The notes: a model not told the origin generated them from the letters alone. Shown: positions 45,690 to 54,675, counted from the first letter of the stretch. The stretch: 64,000 bases of DNA from Nocardioides acrostichi (GCF_015319165.1 NZ_JADIVZ010000004.1:124001-188000), one strand, 5' to 3'. Translations and numbers: made by a program.

Positions 45690-46388
45690 TCAGGCCGAGA
45701 CGATGCGGTAGGCCGTACCGCGCACGACCTCGACGACGTCGCGATCGGTCGCGGACCGCAGTTTGCGCCGCAACCCCGCGACCTGCACGTCGAGACCGAA
45801 GTCGGACTCGATGAACTCGCCGGCCCACACCTCGCGACCGAGCTCGACGCGCTCCCAGGCCCGCCCCGGTTGCGAGACCAAGAGCGCCAGCAGCCGCTGC
45901 TCGGTCGGGGCGAGCGCCACGGGTTGCTCGCCGACGCGCGCCCGACCGGTGCCCTCCTCGACCAGGAGCCCGGCGCCCAGGTCGGTCTCCTGGGCCGGCT
46001 GCTCGGCGGCCGACGCACCCAGCCGCGGACGGCGTAGCAGCTGGGTCGCGCGGGCGCGCAACTCGCGAGGCGAGAAGGGCTTGACGAGGTATTCGTCGGC
46101 CCCGACCTCCAGGCCGACCAGCCGGTCGACCTCGGTGGTGCGCCCGGTCACCATGATGACGTAGGCGTCGGTGAACTCACGCAGTCGACGGCACACCTCG
46201 GTGCCGTCGGCGTCGGGCAGTACCAGGTCGAGCGTGACCAGGTCGGGCCCGAACTCCCGCGCGATCACCAGAGCATCGGCCCCGGTGAGCGCCGTGCGGG
46301 TCTCGAGCCCCAGACCCGCCAGCACGGCTTCGATGAGTGAGGCGATATCCGGGTCGTCGTCGACGATGAGGGCTCGGTGCGGCTGCAC
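45690..46388 (-). CDS. OmpR-family response regulator
   Basis: A 232-residue regulator. The receiver domain (1-115) begins VQPHRALIVDDDPDIASLIEAVLAG, has the phosphoacceptor in LVTLDLVLPDADG and the lysine in YLVKPFSPREL. The winged-helix domain covers about 140-230 (LAPTEQRLLALLVSQPGRAWERVELGREVWAG ... RGTAYRIVSA). The GTG at 46388 follows TACGGT by 6 nt. The gene diverges from the SpoIIE/exopolysaccharide operon, with 80 bp between the starts, and is a natural candidate for its regulator. No cognate kinase is adjacent. Confidence 0.88.
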   Translation of the reverse strand: MQPHRALIVDDDPDIASLIEAVLAGLGLETRTALTGADALVIAREFGPDLVTLDLVLPDADGTEVCRRLREFTDAYVIMVTGRTTEVDRLVGLEVGADEYLVKPFSPRELRARATQLLRRPRLGASAAEQPAQETDLGAGLLVEEGTGRARVGEQPVALAPTEQRLLALLVSQPGRAWERVELGREVWAGEFIESDFGLDVQVAGLRRKLRSATDRDVVEVVRGTAYRIVSA

Positions 46389-46394
46389 CCTGCC

Positions 46395-46400
46395 ACCGTA
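46395..46400 (-). promoter_or_regulatory. -10 element TACGGT of the regulator gene, leaderless
   Basis: TACGGT precedes the GTG at 46388 by 6 nt. Confidence 0.5.
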
Positions 46401-46468
46401 GACGAGTGCACTGGTCCAAACCTGTCGATCCCCCGTACTCGACCCCTTCGGCATGATCGAATGGGTCC

Positions 46469-47641
46469 GTGACCAGTCCCCCGCTGGGTCGGCGACTCCC
46501 GGCCGACTCCCTCGCCGTGCGCGAAGGGCAGACGCACGCGGGGCTCGACCGCATCACGCGGCTGCTGCGGCTGGCCCTCGACGTGCCCATGGCCGCGGTC
46601 ACGGTCCTCGAGGACGACGTCGCGTGGCGCCCCAGCTCCGCGGGGTTCCGAGCGCCGAGCCTGCCCGTCGAGCAGACCCTGTGCCTGCGCGTCGTCGAGC
46701 ACGACGGTCCCCTCGAGATCCGCGACACCTTGACCGAGGCCTCGGTCGCCGACCTGCCGGCCGTTCGCGACGGCGTCCGCTTCTACGCCGGCATGCCGCT
46801 GCGCGACGCGACCGGGGTGGCGGTGGCGACTCTCTGCGCGTTCGACCGGCGGCCGCGTGAGCTCACCGAGGACCAACGCGAGGCGATGGTCGACCTCGCC
46901 ACTTGGGCCGAGACCGAGCTCTTCGCCTCCAGCGAGATGGCCCAGGCCCGGCGCGTGCAGGCCTCGCTGCTGCCCGCCGCCCCGTTGCGCGACGGCGCCT
47001 GGGCCGTCGACGGTCTCTGCCTGCCGGCCATGAGCGTCGGCGGCGACTTCTTCGACTACGAGCTGCTCGACTCCGTGCTGCACCTCAACCTCGGCGACGT
47101 GATGGGCAAGGGCACCGGGGCGGCCCTCATCGGCGCCGCCGTCCGCACCGCCCTGCGCGGCACCGGCAACGCCGTCGCCGCGGGCGTCGACCTGGGCATC
47201 ACCGTCACCCACTCCGCGAACGCCCTGCTCCCCGATCTCGAGCGCGCGGAGTCGTTCGTGACCCTCGTCGAGGCCGCGGTCGACCTCACCGACGGAGAAC
47301 TGCGCTACGTCGACGCCGGGTCCGGGCTGGTGCTCCTCACGCGGGCCGACGGCACCGTCGAGGCGCTGTCGGGCGAGGATCGGCCCATCGGCGTGTGGCG
47401 CGGCGACCACTGGACCGAGGTACGACGCGTCATCGCCCCCGGCGACCGGCTCCTCATCTGCTCCGACGGTCTGCTGGACCTGCTCGACGACCCCCAGGCC
47501 TGGAGCCAGGAGGCCGGAGCCATGGTCATGGAGGCCGACGACCTCCCGTCGTTCCTCACCTCCGTCGCGGCCCTCGCGGCCCGTCGCGAGGCAAGCGACG
47601 ACATCACGGTGCTCGCGCTCTTCCGGGAGCCCGGCGCGTGA
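46469..47641 (+). CDS. GAF-SpoIIE (PP2C-type) serine phosphatase, RsbU-like
   Basis: A 390-residue cytosolic protein. A GAF sensor domain covers about 20-155 (GLDRITRLLRLALDVPMAAVTVLEDD ... FYAGMPLRDATGVAVATLCAFD). A SpoIIE/PP2C phosphatase domain follows from about 180 with the metal-binding sites SVGGDFFDY, LNLGDVMGKGTGAAL, LLICSDGLLDLL and ASDDITVLAL. Such enzymes dephosphorylate STAS anti-sigma antagonists. A STAS gene and an RsbW-like kinase gene lie two genes downstream in the same operon, so the trio is complete. The stop overlaps the next start (GTGA). Confidence 0.92.
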   Translation: MTSPPLGRRLPADSLAVREGQTHAGLDRITRLLRLALDVPMAAVTVLEDDVAWRPSSAGFRAPSLPVEQTLCLRVVEHDGPLEIRDTLTEASVADLPAVRDGVRFYAGMPLRDATGVAVATLCAFDRRPRELTEDQREAMVDLATWAETELFASSEMAQARRVQASLLPAAPLRDGAWAVDGLCLPAMSVGGDFFDYELLDSVLHLNLGDVMGKGTGAALIGAAVRTALRGTGNAVAAGVDLGITVTHSANALLPDLERAESFVTLVEAAVDLTDGELRYVDAGSGLVLLTRADGTVEALSGEDRPIGVWRGDHWTEVRRVIAPGDRLLICSDGLLDLLDDPQAWSQEAGAMVMEADDLPSFLTSVAALAARREASDDITVLALFREPGA

Positions 47642-49743
47642 CCGCTCCCACCAAGGTGCCGCTCACCAGCCGACTGCTGGTGATCCGCACCATCGTCGTC
47701 GTCACGAGCCTGTTGGGCCTCAACTACGTGGGTTGGCGGTGGCTGGCCTCGGTCAACTGGTCGGCGTGGTGGATCGCGGTGCCGCTCGTGATCGCGGAGA
47801 CCTACAGCCTCGTCGACTCCCTGCTCTTCGGCCTGGGCATGTGGCGACTGCGTGAGCGGGGCGAGCCGCCCCGGGCGCCCGAGGGCCACACCGTCGACGT
47901 GTTCATCACGACCTACAACGAGCCGCTCGACCTGGTGATGACCACGGCCCGCGCGGCTCAGGCGATCCGATACCCGCACCGCACCTGGATCCTCGACGAC
48001 GGCAACCGCACCGAGCTGCGGGAGTCGGCGGAGTCCGAGGGCATCGGCTGGCTCACTCGCTCGACGGACTGGGTGAACATGCCGCGGCACGCGAAGGCGG
48101 GCAACCTCAACAACGCCCTGCTCTCCACCGATGGCGAGTTCCTGCTCATCCTCGACGCCGACCAGATCCCGAGCCCCGAGATCCTCGACCGCACGCTCGG
48201 CTACTTCCGTGACGAGCGGATGGGCCTGGTGCAGACCCCCCAGTACTTCGTCAACGTGCCTGACAGCGACCCGCTGGGGAGTCAGGCTCCGCTCTTCTAC
48301 GGCCCGATCCAACAGGGCAAGGACGGCTGGAACTCGGCGTTCTTCTGCGGCTCCAACGCGGTGATCCGCCGTGAGGCTCTCATGCAGCTGGGCGTCGCCC
48401 GGTACGCCCACGAGGTCGAGACGGGCGTGAAGCAGGCCCTACGCACGGCGCGGCGGGTGATCCGCAGCGCCCGCCGCTCGCCCGAGGCCGGCGAGGACAA
48501 GACCCTGAGGGCTCTCGATGCGCTCGAGCGCGACGTCAGGGCCGCGCGCAGCGAGCTGTCCGACGGCGATGCGCTCTTCGACGTCACCTACCGCTTCCAG
48601 CAGCGCGTGGCCGGCATCCGCCGCGAGCTGGTCGCGGCCGACCTCACCGCCCTCCAGGCCGATCTCGACGTCATCGCGGAGCTGGAGGAGCTGGCGGCCG
48701 AGCCGGGCGAGAGCCTGACCACCGTCAGCCTGGCCTCACTCGAGCAGCTGGCCGAGCGCGACTGGTCGCCCCTGGGTGCGGTGCAGACCGTGGAGGCGCT
48801 GGTCTCCGCGGTCGACGTCAGCCGTTCCGACGAGGCCCAGCCGATCATGCCGATGGCGACCATCTCGGTGACCGAGGACATGGCCACGTGCATGAGGCTG
48901 CACGGCATGGGATGGCGCAGCGCCTACCACGACGAAGTGCTCGCCCACGGCCTGGCACCAGAGGATCTCTCCACCATGCTCACCCAGCGCCTGCGGTGGG
49001 CGCAGGGCACCATGCAGGTGCTCTTCCGCGAGAACCCCCTGCGCCAGAAGCGGCTGCGCTGGACCCAGCGCCTCATGTACTTCGCCACGATGTGGAGCTA
49101 CTTCTCCGGCTTCGCGGCCGTCGTGTACATCGCCGCACCGGTCATCTACCTGGCCTTCGGCGTACTGCCGGTGCAGGCCCTCAGCTCATCCTTCTTCATC
49201 CGGCTCGTGCCCTTCCTCATCGTCAACCAGCTGCTGTTCTGGGTGGTGGCCGCCGGCAGACCGACCTGGCGCGGCCAGCAGTACTCCCTGGCCCTGTTCC
49301 CGGTCTGGATCCGCTCCTTCACCTCGGCGTTCGGGAACGTCGTGCTCGGCAGATCCCTCGACTTCGCCGTGACGCCCAAGACCCGGCAGGCACACGAGCG
49401 GCGCTGGGATCTGGTGAAGCCGCAGCTGTGGGCGATGGGCCTGCTCGCTGGAGCCGTGATCATCGGGATCATCCGCTACGCCGTGGGGCAGGCCGAGCCC
49501 CTCGGGCTGGCCCTCAACCTCTTCTGGGCCGTGTTCGACCTGGTGATCTTCTCGGTCATCGTCCAGGCCGTGCTCTACCAGGGCTTCTCCCCTACCGACA
49601 CCGACACCAACACCAACACCAACACCAACACCGACACCAACACCGACACCGACACCGAGGCCGATCCAGCAGGCGTCAGCGCCGACGACCCCGCTCCCCG
49701 CCGCACCACCGATCCGACCCCGACCGGAGGAACACATGATTGA
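47638..49743 (+). CDS. Cellulose-synthase-like family 2 glycosyltransferase with an inserted helical domain
   Basis: A 701-residue membrane glycosyltransferase. Two N-terminal helices (about 12-70) precede the GT2 domain: FITTYNEPLD, ILDDGN (Asp120-Asp121), LDADQ (173-176), FFCGSNAVIRREAL (236-249), VTED (411-414) and QRLRW (450-454). C-terminal membrane helices follow. About 150 charged, helical residues (253-405) interrupt the catalytic domain between FCGS and TED. There is no PilZ domain. The C-terminus ends in a Thr-Asn/Asp repeat. The GTG at 47638 overlaps the phosphatase stop. It probably polymerises a beta-linked glycan across the membrane. Confidence 0.88.
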   Translation: MTAPTKVPLTSRLLVIRTIVVVTSLLGLNYVGWRWLASVNWSAWWIAVPLVIAETYSLVDSLLFGLGMWRLRERGEPPRAPEGHTVDVFITTYNEPLDLVMTTARAAQAIRYPHRTWILDDGNRTELRESAESEGIGWLTRSTDWVNMPRHAKAGNLNNALLSTDGEFLLILDADQIPSPEILDRTLGYFRDERMGLVQTPQYFVNVPDSDPLGSQAPLFYGPIQQGKDGWNSAFFCGSNAVIRREALMQLGVARYAHEVETGVKQALRTARRVIRSARRSPEAGEDKTLRALDALERDVRAARSELSDGDALFDVTYRFQQRVAGIRRELVAADLTALQADLDVIAELEELAAEPGESLTTVSLASLEQLAERDWSPLGAVQTVEALVSAVDVSRSDEAQPIMPMATISVTEDMATCMRLHGMGWRSAYHDEVLAHGLAPEDLSTMLTQRLRWAQGTMQVLFRENPLRQKRLRWTQRLMYFATMWSYFSGFAAVVYIAAPVIYLAFGVLPVQALSSSFFIRLVPFLIVNQLLFWVVAAGRPTWRGQQYSLALFPVWIRSFTSAFGNVVLGRSLDFAVTPKTRQAHERRWDLVKPQLWAMGLLAGAVIIGIIRYAVGQAEPLGLALNLFWAVFDLVIFSVIVQAVLYQGFSPTDTDTNTNTNTNTDTNTDTDTEADPAGVSADDPAPRRTTDPTPTGGTHD
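49593..49658 (+). repeat. Hexanucleotide repeat (ACCRAC) in the glycosyltransferase tail
   Basis: About eleven ACCGAC/ACCAAC units encode alternating Thr-Asp and Thr-Asn. The repeat keeps the reading frame when units are gained or lost and is a candidate for length variation. Confidence 0.85.
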
Positions 49744-50071
49744 GATACCCGTCGACCACCGAGCCGACGGCATCGGCGTGCTAGCTCCCAGCGGCAGGCT
49801 GAACATGGTCTCGGCCAGAGCGCTGCGCAGCGCGATCGAGGAGCTCGTCGCGGCGGGCCACGCCCGGATCGTGCTCGACCTGGCCGAGACCTCGTTCCTG
49901 GACTCCTCCGGGCTCGGCGCGATCATCGCGGGCCTGAAGACGGCCCGTCAGGCGGGCGGCGACCTGCGCATCGCCCGACCGACCCCCGAGGTGCTCGCCG
50001 TCTTCCAGCTCACCAACATGGACCGGCTGCTGCGGCCCCGCGACACGGTCGACGGTGCGTTCGATGACTGA
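49736..50071 (+). CDS. STAS-domain anti-sigma factor antagonist (RsbV-like)
   Basis: A 111-residue STAS protein. VLDLAETSFLDSSGLGAIIAGLK (about 45-67) contains the phosphorylatable serine (DSSGLG). The domain would be dephosphorylated by the SpoIIE phosphatase and phosphorylated by the RsbW-like kinase. It overlaps the glycosyltransferase gene by 8 bp and the kinase gene by 8 bp. Confidence 0.92.
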   Translation: MIEIPVDHRADGIGVLAPSGRLNMVSARALRSAIEELVAAGHARIVLDLAETSFLDSSGLGAIIAGLKTARQAGGDLRIARPTPEVLAVFQLTNMDRLLRPRDTVDGAFDD

Positions 50072-50489
50072 GATCCCGGCCGAGCTGGAGTTCGACGCGC
50101 TCGCCGTCCCGGAGAGCATGGACGACGCCCACGGCGTCCTCGAGCAGCTGTGGGCGCTCGACGAGAGCATCTCCCCCCTGGACCGGATGCGTTTCGAGCT
50201 GGCGGTCATCGAGATCCTCGGCAACATCATCGAGCACGCCTACGCCAATGACGTGGACCCACGGGTGCGTCGCGTCACGATGACGCTGACCCTCGACTCC
50301 GAGCACCTCGTGGCCGAGCTCGCCGACAGCGGCGTGCCGGTCGAGCTCGACCTCAGCGACATCGGGCTGCCCGACTTCGAGGCGGAGTCGGGCCGCGGCC
50401 TCGCCATGGCCCAGGCCTCGGTCGACGAGATGACCTACTCCCGCGACCAGGGCCGCAACACGTGGAGGCTGGTGTGCCGACGCGCCTGA
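50064..50489 (+). CDS. RsbW-like serine kinase (GHKL ATPase)
   Basis: A 141-residue ATPase of the HATPase_c_2 type. RFELAVIEILGNIIEHAYAND (about 44-64) is the N-box, ELADSGVPVEL the G1 box, and ESGRGLAMAQASVDEMTY the G2 box. Kinases of this type phosphorylate STAS proteins or sequester a sigma factor. No sigma factor gene lies in this operon, so the target may be the STAS protein and through it the polysaccharide machinery. The ATG lies within the STAS 3' end. Confidence 0.88.
   Translation: MTEIPAELEFDALAVPESMDDAHGVLEQLWALDESISPLDRMRFELAVIEILGNIIEHAYANDVDPRVRRVTMTLTLDSEHLVAELADSGVPVELDLSDIGLPDFEAESGRGLAMAQASVDEMTYSRDQGRNTWRLVCRRA
50464..50468 (+). promoter_or_regulatory. Ribosome-binding site GGAGG deciding the start of the GH26-like/OpgC gene
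   Basis: GGAGG lies 5 nt before GTG at 50474, inside the kinase gene. It excludes the in-frame GTG at 50462. Confidence 0.6.
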
Positions 50490-53056
50490 GTCGCCTCGAC
50501 GCCCGGCCGCTGCACTCACTGATCCTCCTGCGCCTCGCCCTCGCGCTGGTGCTGGGAGTGCTGGTGCTGAACGCGGCGCCCGAGCGGGCCGACGCTGCCG
50601 ACGACGACCCCGCCCCCGCCGCCGGACACCCCTGGTTCGGCCCCTACCTGACCTGGTCCAGTGACCTGCCGCGCGACTACGGCGACCGCCTGGGGGCGAC
50701 GCCGTCGCTGTACGCCCAGCAGGTCGACTACCCGCTCACCGACGACTCCCGCACGTACCTGCGCCAGTTCGCCGAGCAGGCCGCGACCCAGGGCGCCGTG
50801 GCGCTGCTGACGCTCGAGCCGAACCAGGGGCTGAGCGGGCTCGACGAGAGCGACGCGCGCGAGCTGGCCCGCGAACTCGTGCGCCTGCACCGGGCCTACG
50901 ACTCCTTCTTCCTGGTGCGTTTCGGCCCCGAGATGAACGGCTCCTGGACGCCGTGGGGCCAGCAGCCGCAGGCCTACCGGGCCGCCTTCCGCACGGTGGC
51001 CGACGCCGTCCACGCCGCCACCGACCAGGCGCTCATGGTGTGGTCGCCCGTCTACGGGGCCGGCTACCCCTTCGGCGCGGCCTACGGCGACATCGCCCCC
51101 GGGCAGGCCCGTGACATCACCGCCCTCGACACCGACGACGACGGGTCGGTGGACGACGACGACGACCCGTACGGCCCGTACTGGCCGGGTCAGCGCTACG
51201 CCGACTGGGTCGGCATCACCTTCGACCACTTCGGCGACGACCGCCGCCGCGTCGACAACAGCCTCGACGTGACCCGGCGCGGGATCCCGCAGGGCCAAGA
51301 CGAGGACGGCACCGGCTTCGCCACGAACACCGTGCCCGCCGCCGACGCCGTCTCCGCGCGGTGGGACGAGACCTTCGGCTACACCGACCCCGGCCGCCCC
51401 CGCACCTCGTTCTACGACCGGTTCGCCGTGCGCTACGACAAGCGCGTCGTGCTCGACACCGCGGCCCTCTGGCAGCCGGATCGCCCCGGCGACGACGAGG
51501 TGGCGATCAAGCGAGCCTGGTGGAAGCAGGTGTTCGACTCCCTCCCCGGCCATCCCCTCGTCGGCGCGATCGACTGGCTCGAGCAGCGGCGCCCCGAGGC
51601 CGAGGCCGACCAGCGCGTCGTCGACTGGCGGGCCACCCACACCGCGGCGCTCGCCGACGCGCTGCTGCGCGACCTGCGCGAGGCGCGCGTCGACCTCGGC
51701 CCGGTGACCGACGTCGTCGACCTCCAGGCCGGAAACGAGGCCACCGCGCAGGGGCGGCTGCCCGACCAGGAGTTCGCGGCCTCGAACCTGGGCTGGATCG
51801 TGGTGTGCGCGGTGGCCCTGGCCGTCGTGTTCCTCCTCGCCGGGCTGGTGGGTCGTTTCGTACCGTCGTGGCGCTACCCCGACGACGGCTCCGGGCGCGA
51901 CCACCGCGTCGACCTGCTTCGCGGCTTCATGATCATCGCCGTCGTGATCACGCACGTGGAGCTCGCGGGGCCGTGGTCCTACATCACGCTCAACATGGTC
52001 GGTGCGATCACCGGCGCCGAGCTGTTCGTGCTGCTCTCGGGCATCGTCCTCGGCATGATCTACGCGCCCACCGTGCGCAAGCTGGGCGAGTGGGCGACCG
52101 CGGTGTCGATGTGGAAGCGGGCCCGCAAGCAGTACCTGGTGAGCCTCGCGGTGGTTCTGCTCGTGTACGGGCTGGGCCGGATCCCGTTCGTCGACGCCAC
52201 CGCCCTCACCACCTTCACCGACCGTGGCACAGGCGAGGGCGGAGCCGGCGCGACCGGACGGGTCTACGACCTCTACGCCAACGCCGACCGACTGCTGGAC
52301 TACCCGCCGCCCTGGTACGCCGTGAAGGAGCTGCTCCTCCTCGAGATCGGACCATGGATCTTCAACATCATGGGACTGTTCGTCGTCCTCAGCCTGCTGC
52401 TACCGCTGCTGATGGTGCTGGTGCAGCGGCGGCTGTGGTGGGTGCTCCTGGCTCTCTCCTGGGTGGCGTACGTGGTCGGAGTACGCACCGAGTGGCACGT
52501 CTTGCCCTCCCAGTTCGAGTCCGTGTTCCCGCTCCTGATCTGGCAGCTTCCCTTCGTGCACGGCCTCGTCGTGGGCGCCTACCGGCAACGGATCGTCGAC
52601 GCCCTCACCGGTCGGCTCGGCAAGATCCTCACCGGACTGTTCGTGGTCGGCTACGCAGTCGTCCTGGGCTGGCTGTGGCTCGCCCAGCAGCAGGGGTGGG
52701 CGCCCGACCCGTTCCCCGCCGACTCCTACGCCTGGCTGGGCGAGCACGCCTACCTGCGCGTCGTGCTGCAGCCGGGCCGCCTGGTCGACCTGGTGTTCTT
52801 CTGCGTCGTCAGCTTCGGCGTGCTCACGACGTGTTGGCGGCCGATCAACGCAGTCATCGGCTGGCTGTGGACCCCGCTGGGGCAGGCGAGCCTCTACGTG
52901 TTCGTGGTGCACGTGTTCTTCGCGCTCGCAGTGGCCAACGTGCCCGGCCTGGACCGCTCCAGCTGGTGGCAGGGCCTGGTGCTGCACACCGCCGTCGTCG
53001 GACTGATCTGGCTGATGGTGCGTCACAAGGTGCTGTTCTCGGTCATCCCCCGGTAG
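50474..53056 (+). CDS. GH26-like domain fused to an OpgC-type membrane acyltransferase domain
   Basis: An 860-residue fusion. After one N-terminal helix (about 14-35) comes an outside domain (about 50-400) with the GH26-like SFFLVRFGPEMNGSWTPWG motif (Glu153 as possible acid/base). The matching nucleophile region reads VVLDTAALW, without glutamate. A membrane region follows from about 435 with DLLRGFMIIAVVITHVELAGP, the N-terminal signature of OpgC/acyltransferase-3 proteins, and about ten helices to the end. OpgC proteins succinylate or acetylate extracellular glucans. Fused after a synthase gene, it may modify the same polymer. It overlaps the kinase gene by 16 bp. Confidence 0.84.
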   Translation: MPTRLSRLDARPLHSLILLRLALALVLGVLVLNAAPERADAADDDPAPAAGHPWFGPYLTWSSDLPRDYGDRLGATPSLYAQQVDYPLTDDSRTYLRQFAEQAATQGAVALLTLEPNQGLSGLDESDARELARELVRLHRAYDSFFLVRFGPEMNGSWTPWGQQPQAYRAAFRTVADAVHAATDQALMVWSPVYGAGYPFGAAYGDIAPGQARDITALDTDDDGSVDDDDDPYGPYWPGQRYADWVGITFDHFGDDRRRVDNSLDVTRRGIPQGQDEDGTGFATNTVPAADAVSARWDETFGYTDPGRPRTSFYDRFAVRYDKRVVLDTAALWQPDRPGDDEVAIKRAWWKQVFDSLPGHPLVGAIDWLEQRRPEAEADQRVVDWRATHTAALADALLRDLREARVDLGPVTDVVDLQAGNEATAQGRLPDQEFAASNLGWIVVCAVALAVVFLLAGLVGRFVPSWRYPDDGSGRDHRVDLLRGFMIIAVVITHVELAGPWSYITLNMVGAITGAELFVLLSGIVLGMIYAPTVRKLGEWATAVSMWKRARKQYLVSLAVVLLVYGLGRIPFVDATALTTFTDRGTGEGGAGATGRVYDLYANADRLLDYPPPWYAVKELLLLEIGPWIFNIMGLFVVLSLLLPLLMVLVQRRLWWVLLALSWVAYVVGVRTEWHVLPSQFESVFPLLIWQLPFVHGLVVGAYRQRIVDALTGRLGKILTGLFVVGYAVVLGWLWLAQQQGWAPDPFPADSYAWLGEHAYLRVVLQPGRLVDLVFFCVVSFGVLTTCWRPINAVIGWLWTPLGQASLYVFVVHVFFALAVANVPGLDRSSWWQGLVLHTAVVGLIWLMVRHKVLFSVIPR

Positions 53057-53351
53057 CGGAGGTGGACTCGCCGGGACCGACGACGTCGGCCCCCCAGCGG
53101 CGTCGGCGTTCGGCGTCCGACTGCTCCCACCAGGGCGTGCCGCGCTCACCGAGAGCCACTTTGGCGGCCTGCACTCCGTCGCGGGCCACCCGCTCGTCGG
53201 CGCTGCCGCGAGTCCGTTTGACCTCGCGACGCCAGGCCATCAGCACGCGCTGCAGCTCGTGCCGGCGCTCCTCGGGGATGTCGGGGTCGGTGGCCCGCCA
53301 GCGGCGTCCGTCGACCACGATGTAGCGGCCATCGTCGGTTCGCTCGGGCAT
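53043..53351 (-). CDS. Small conserved hydrophilic protein
   Basis: A 102-residue protein of unknown function: MPERTDDGRYIVVDGRRWRATDPDIPEE, RHELQRVLMAWRREVKRTRG, and a tail with GERGTPWWEQSDAERRRRWG. The regular charged helices and the WW-EQ ending look like a conserved actinobacterial small protein. No signal peptide or metal motif is seen. The gene overlaps the 3' end of the convergent OpgC gene by 14 bp. It lies 25 bp upstream of nothing on its strand; the MFS gene is transcribed toward it. Confidence 0.75.
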   Translation of the reverse strand: MPERTDDGRYIVVDGRRWRATDPDIPEERRHELQRVLMAWRREVKRTRGSADERVARDGVQAAKVALGERGTPWWEQSDAERRRRWGADVVGPGESTSATGG

Positions 53352-53376
53352 GCAGCCCAGGGTGGAGCCGGCGCCC

Positions 53377-54675
53377 CTAGGCCGCCACGCCCGCTTGGAG
53401 GGCCGCCCGGTCGATGACCCGACGGGCCCGCAGGCGATAGCGCCAGATCTGCAGGAGGCCGAGCCCCCACAAGAAGTACTGGAGCGACATGGCCCACCGG
53501 AACGCGCCGGGTGTGTAGTCCGACCCACCTCCGGGGGTGCGCCAGTCGAGGACGAGGCCGATGGCCACCACGAGCAGCAGACTGGCGGTGAAGCCGCCCA
53601 TGTTGATGATGCCGGTCGACGACGCCAGCCGGGTCGCGGGGTTCGACGTGCGGCCGACGTCGAATCCGATGACGGAGGCCGGGCCGCCGACGCCGCACGC
53701 GAGCAGCATCAGCACGAGGAGCCACAGCGGGGCGTCGCCGGGCCACGCGAGGACCGCCGTCCACAGCGCGACCAGGGTGAGCACGATGACGAGCACCATC
53801 GACGAGCGGTGCCACGGGTGCAGGGCCACGAGCTGGCCGAGCACCGGGCCGGCGACGACCATGGCGAGGACCATCAGCGTCAGCAGGACGCCGGCCTCGC
53901 CCGCACTGCGGCCCTCGCCGCGCACGAGGAAGGGGTAGCCCCACAGGAGCCCGAGGGTGGTGGCGCTGAACTGGGTCGTGAAGTGCATCCAGAAGCCGAG
54001 GCGGGTGCCAGGGTGGCCCCACGACGCCGCCAGGCTCGAGCGCACCGCACCCCACGCCATCCGGTCGCCGCGCGTGGCGCGACGCTCCGGGGCGTCACGC
54101 AGGACCACGAAGCCCAGCGCCGTCAGCACCAGCCCGATCAGGGCGGTGGCGCCGTAGGCACGGGACCACCCCAGCGCGCCGAGCGCGAGGGTCATCGGGG
54201 CGGCCGCCAGCATCGTTCCCAGCTGGCCCACCGTGCCCGTGAGCTGGGTGAACAGCGGGATGCGGCGCACCGGGAACCAGGTCGCCAGCAGGCGCAGCAC
54301 GCAGATGAACGTCATCGCATCGCCGATGCCCACGCCCGTGCGGGCCAGCAGGGCCGCGGGGTAGGACGTCGCGAACGCGAACGCGCCCTGCGAGACGCCG
54401 AGCAGCAGCGCCCCGGTCAACAGCACGCGACGCGGGCCGAACCGGTCGACCAGCAACCCCACCGGCACCTGCATCGCGGCGTACACCAGGAGCTGCAGCA
54501 TGGTGAAGGCCGCCAGCTGGGCGGCGGAGATGTGGAACCGGTCGACCGCGAGCAGGCCCGCCACGGCCAGCGAGGAGCGGTGGAAGACCGCGAGCAGGTA
54601 GAGCGCCAGGGCCATCAGCCACACCGTCAGTCCGCGCGCGCTGACACGCTGGATCGTCGACGGGCTCGAGGTCAC
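53377..54675 (-). CDS. MFS transporter
   Basis: A 432-residue major facilitator with about twelve hydrophobic helices. The loop 2-3 motif reads GLLVDRFGPRRVLLTGALLLG (about 73-93). FHRSSLAVAGLLAVDRFHISAAQL in the first helices is characteristic of the nitrate/hexuronate-like (NarK/GudP-type) MFS groups. The substrate is unknown. The GTG at 54675 follows CACAAT by 6 nt, which suggests another leaderless start. Confidence 0.85.
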   Translation of the reverse strand: MTSSPSTIQRVSARGLTVWLMALALYLLAVFHRSSLAVAGLLAVDRFHISAAQLAAFTMLQLLVYAAMQVPVGLLVDRFGPRRVLLTGALLLGVSQGAFAFATSYPAALLARTGVGIGDAMTFICVLRLLATWFPVRRIPLFTQLTGTVGQLGTMLAAAPMTLALGALGWSRAYGATALIGLVLTALGFVVLRDAPERRATRGDRMAWGAVRSSLAASWGHPGTRLGFWMHFTTQFSATTLGLLWGYPFLVRGEGRSAGEAGVLLTLMVLAMVVAGPVLGQLVALHPWHRSSMVLVIVLTLVALWTAVLAWPGDAPLWLLVLMLLACGVGGPASVIGFDVGRTSNPATRLASSTGIINMGGFTASLLLVVAIGLVLDWRTPGGGSDYTPGAFRWAMSLQYFLWGLGLLQIWRYRLRARRVIDRAALQAGVAA

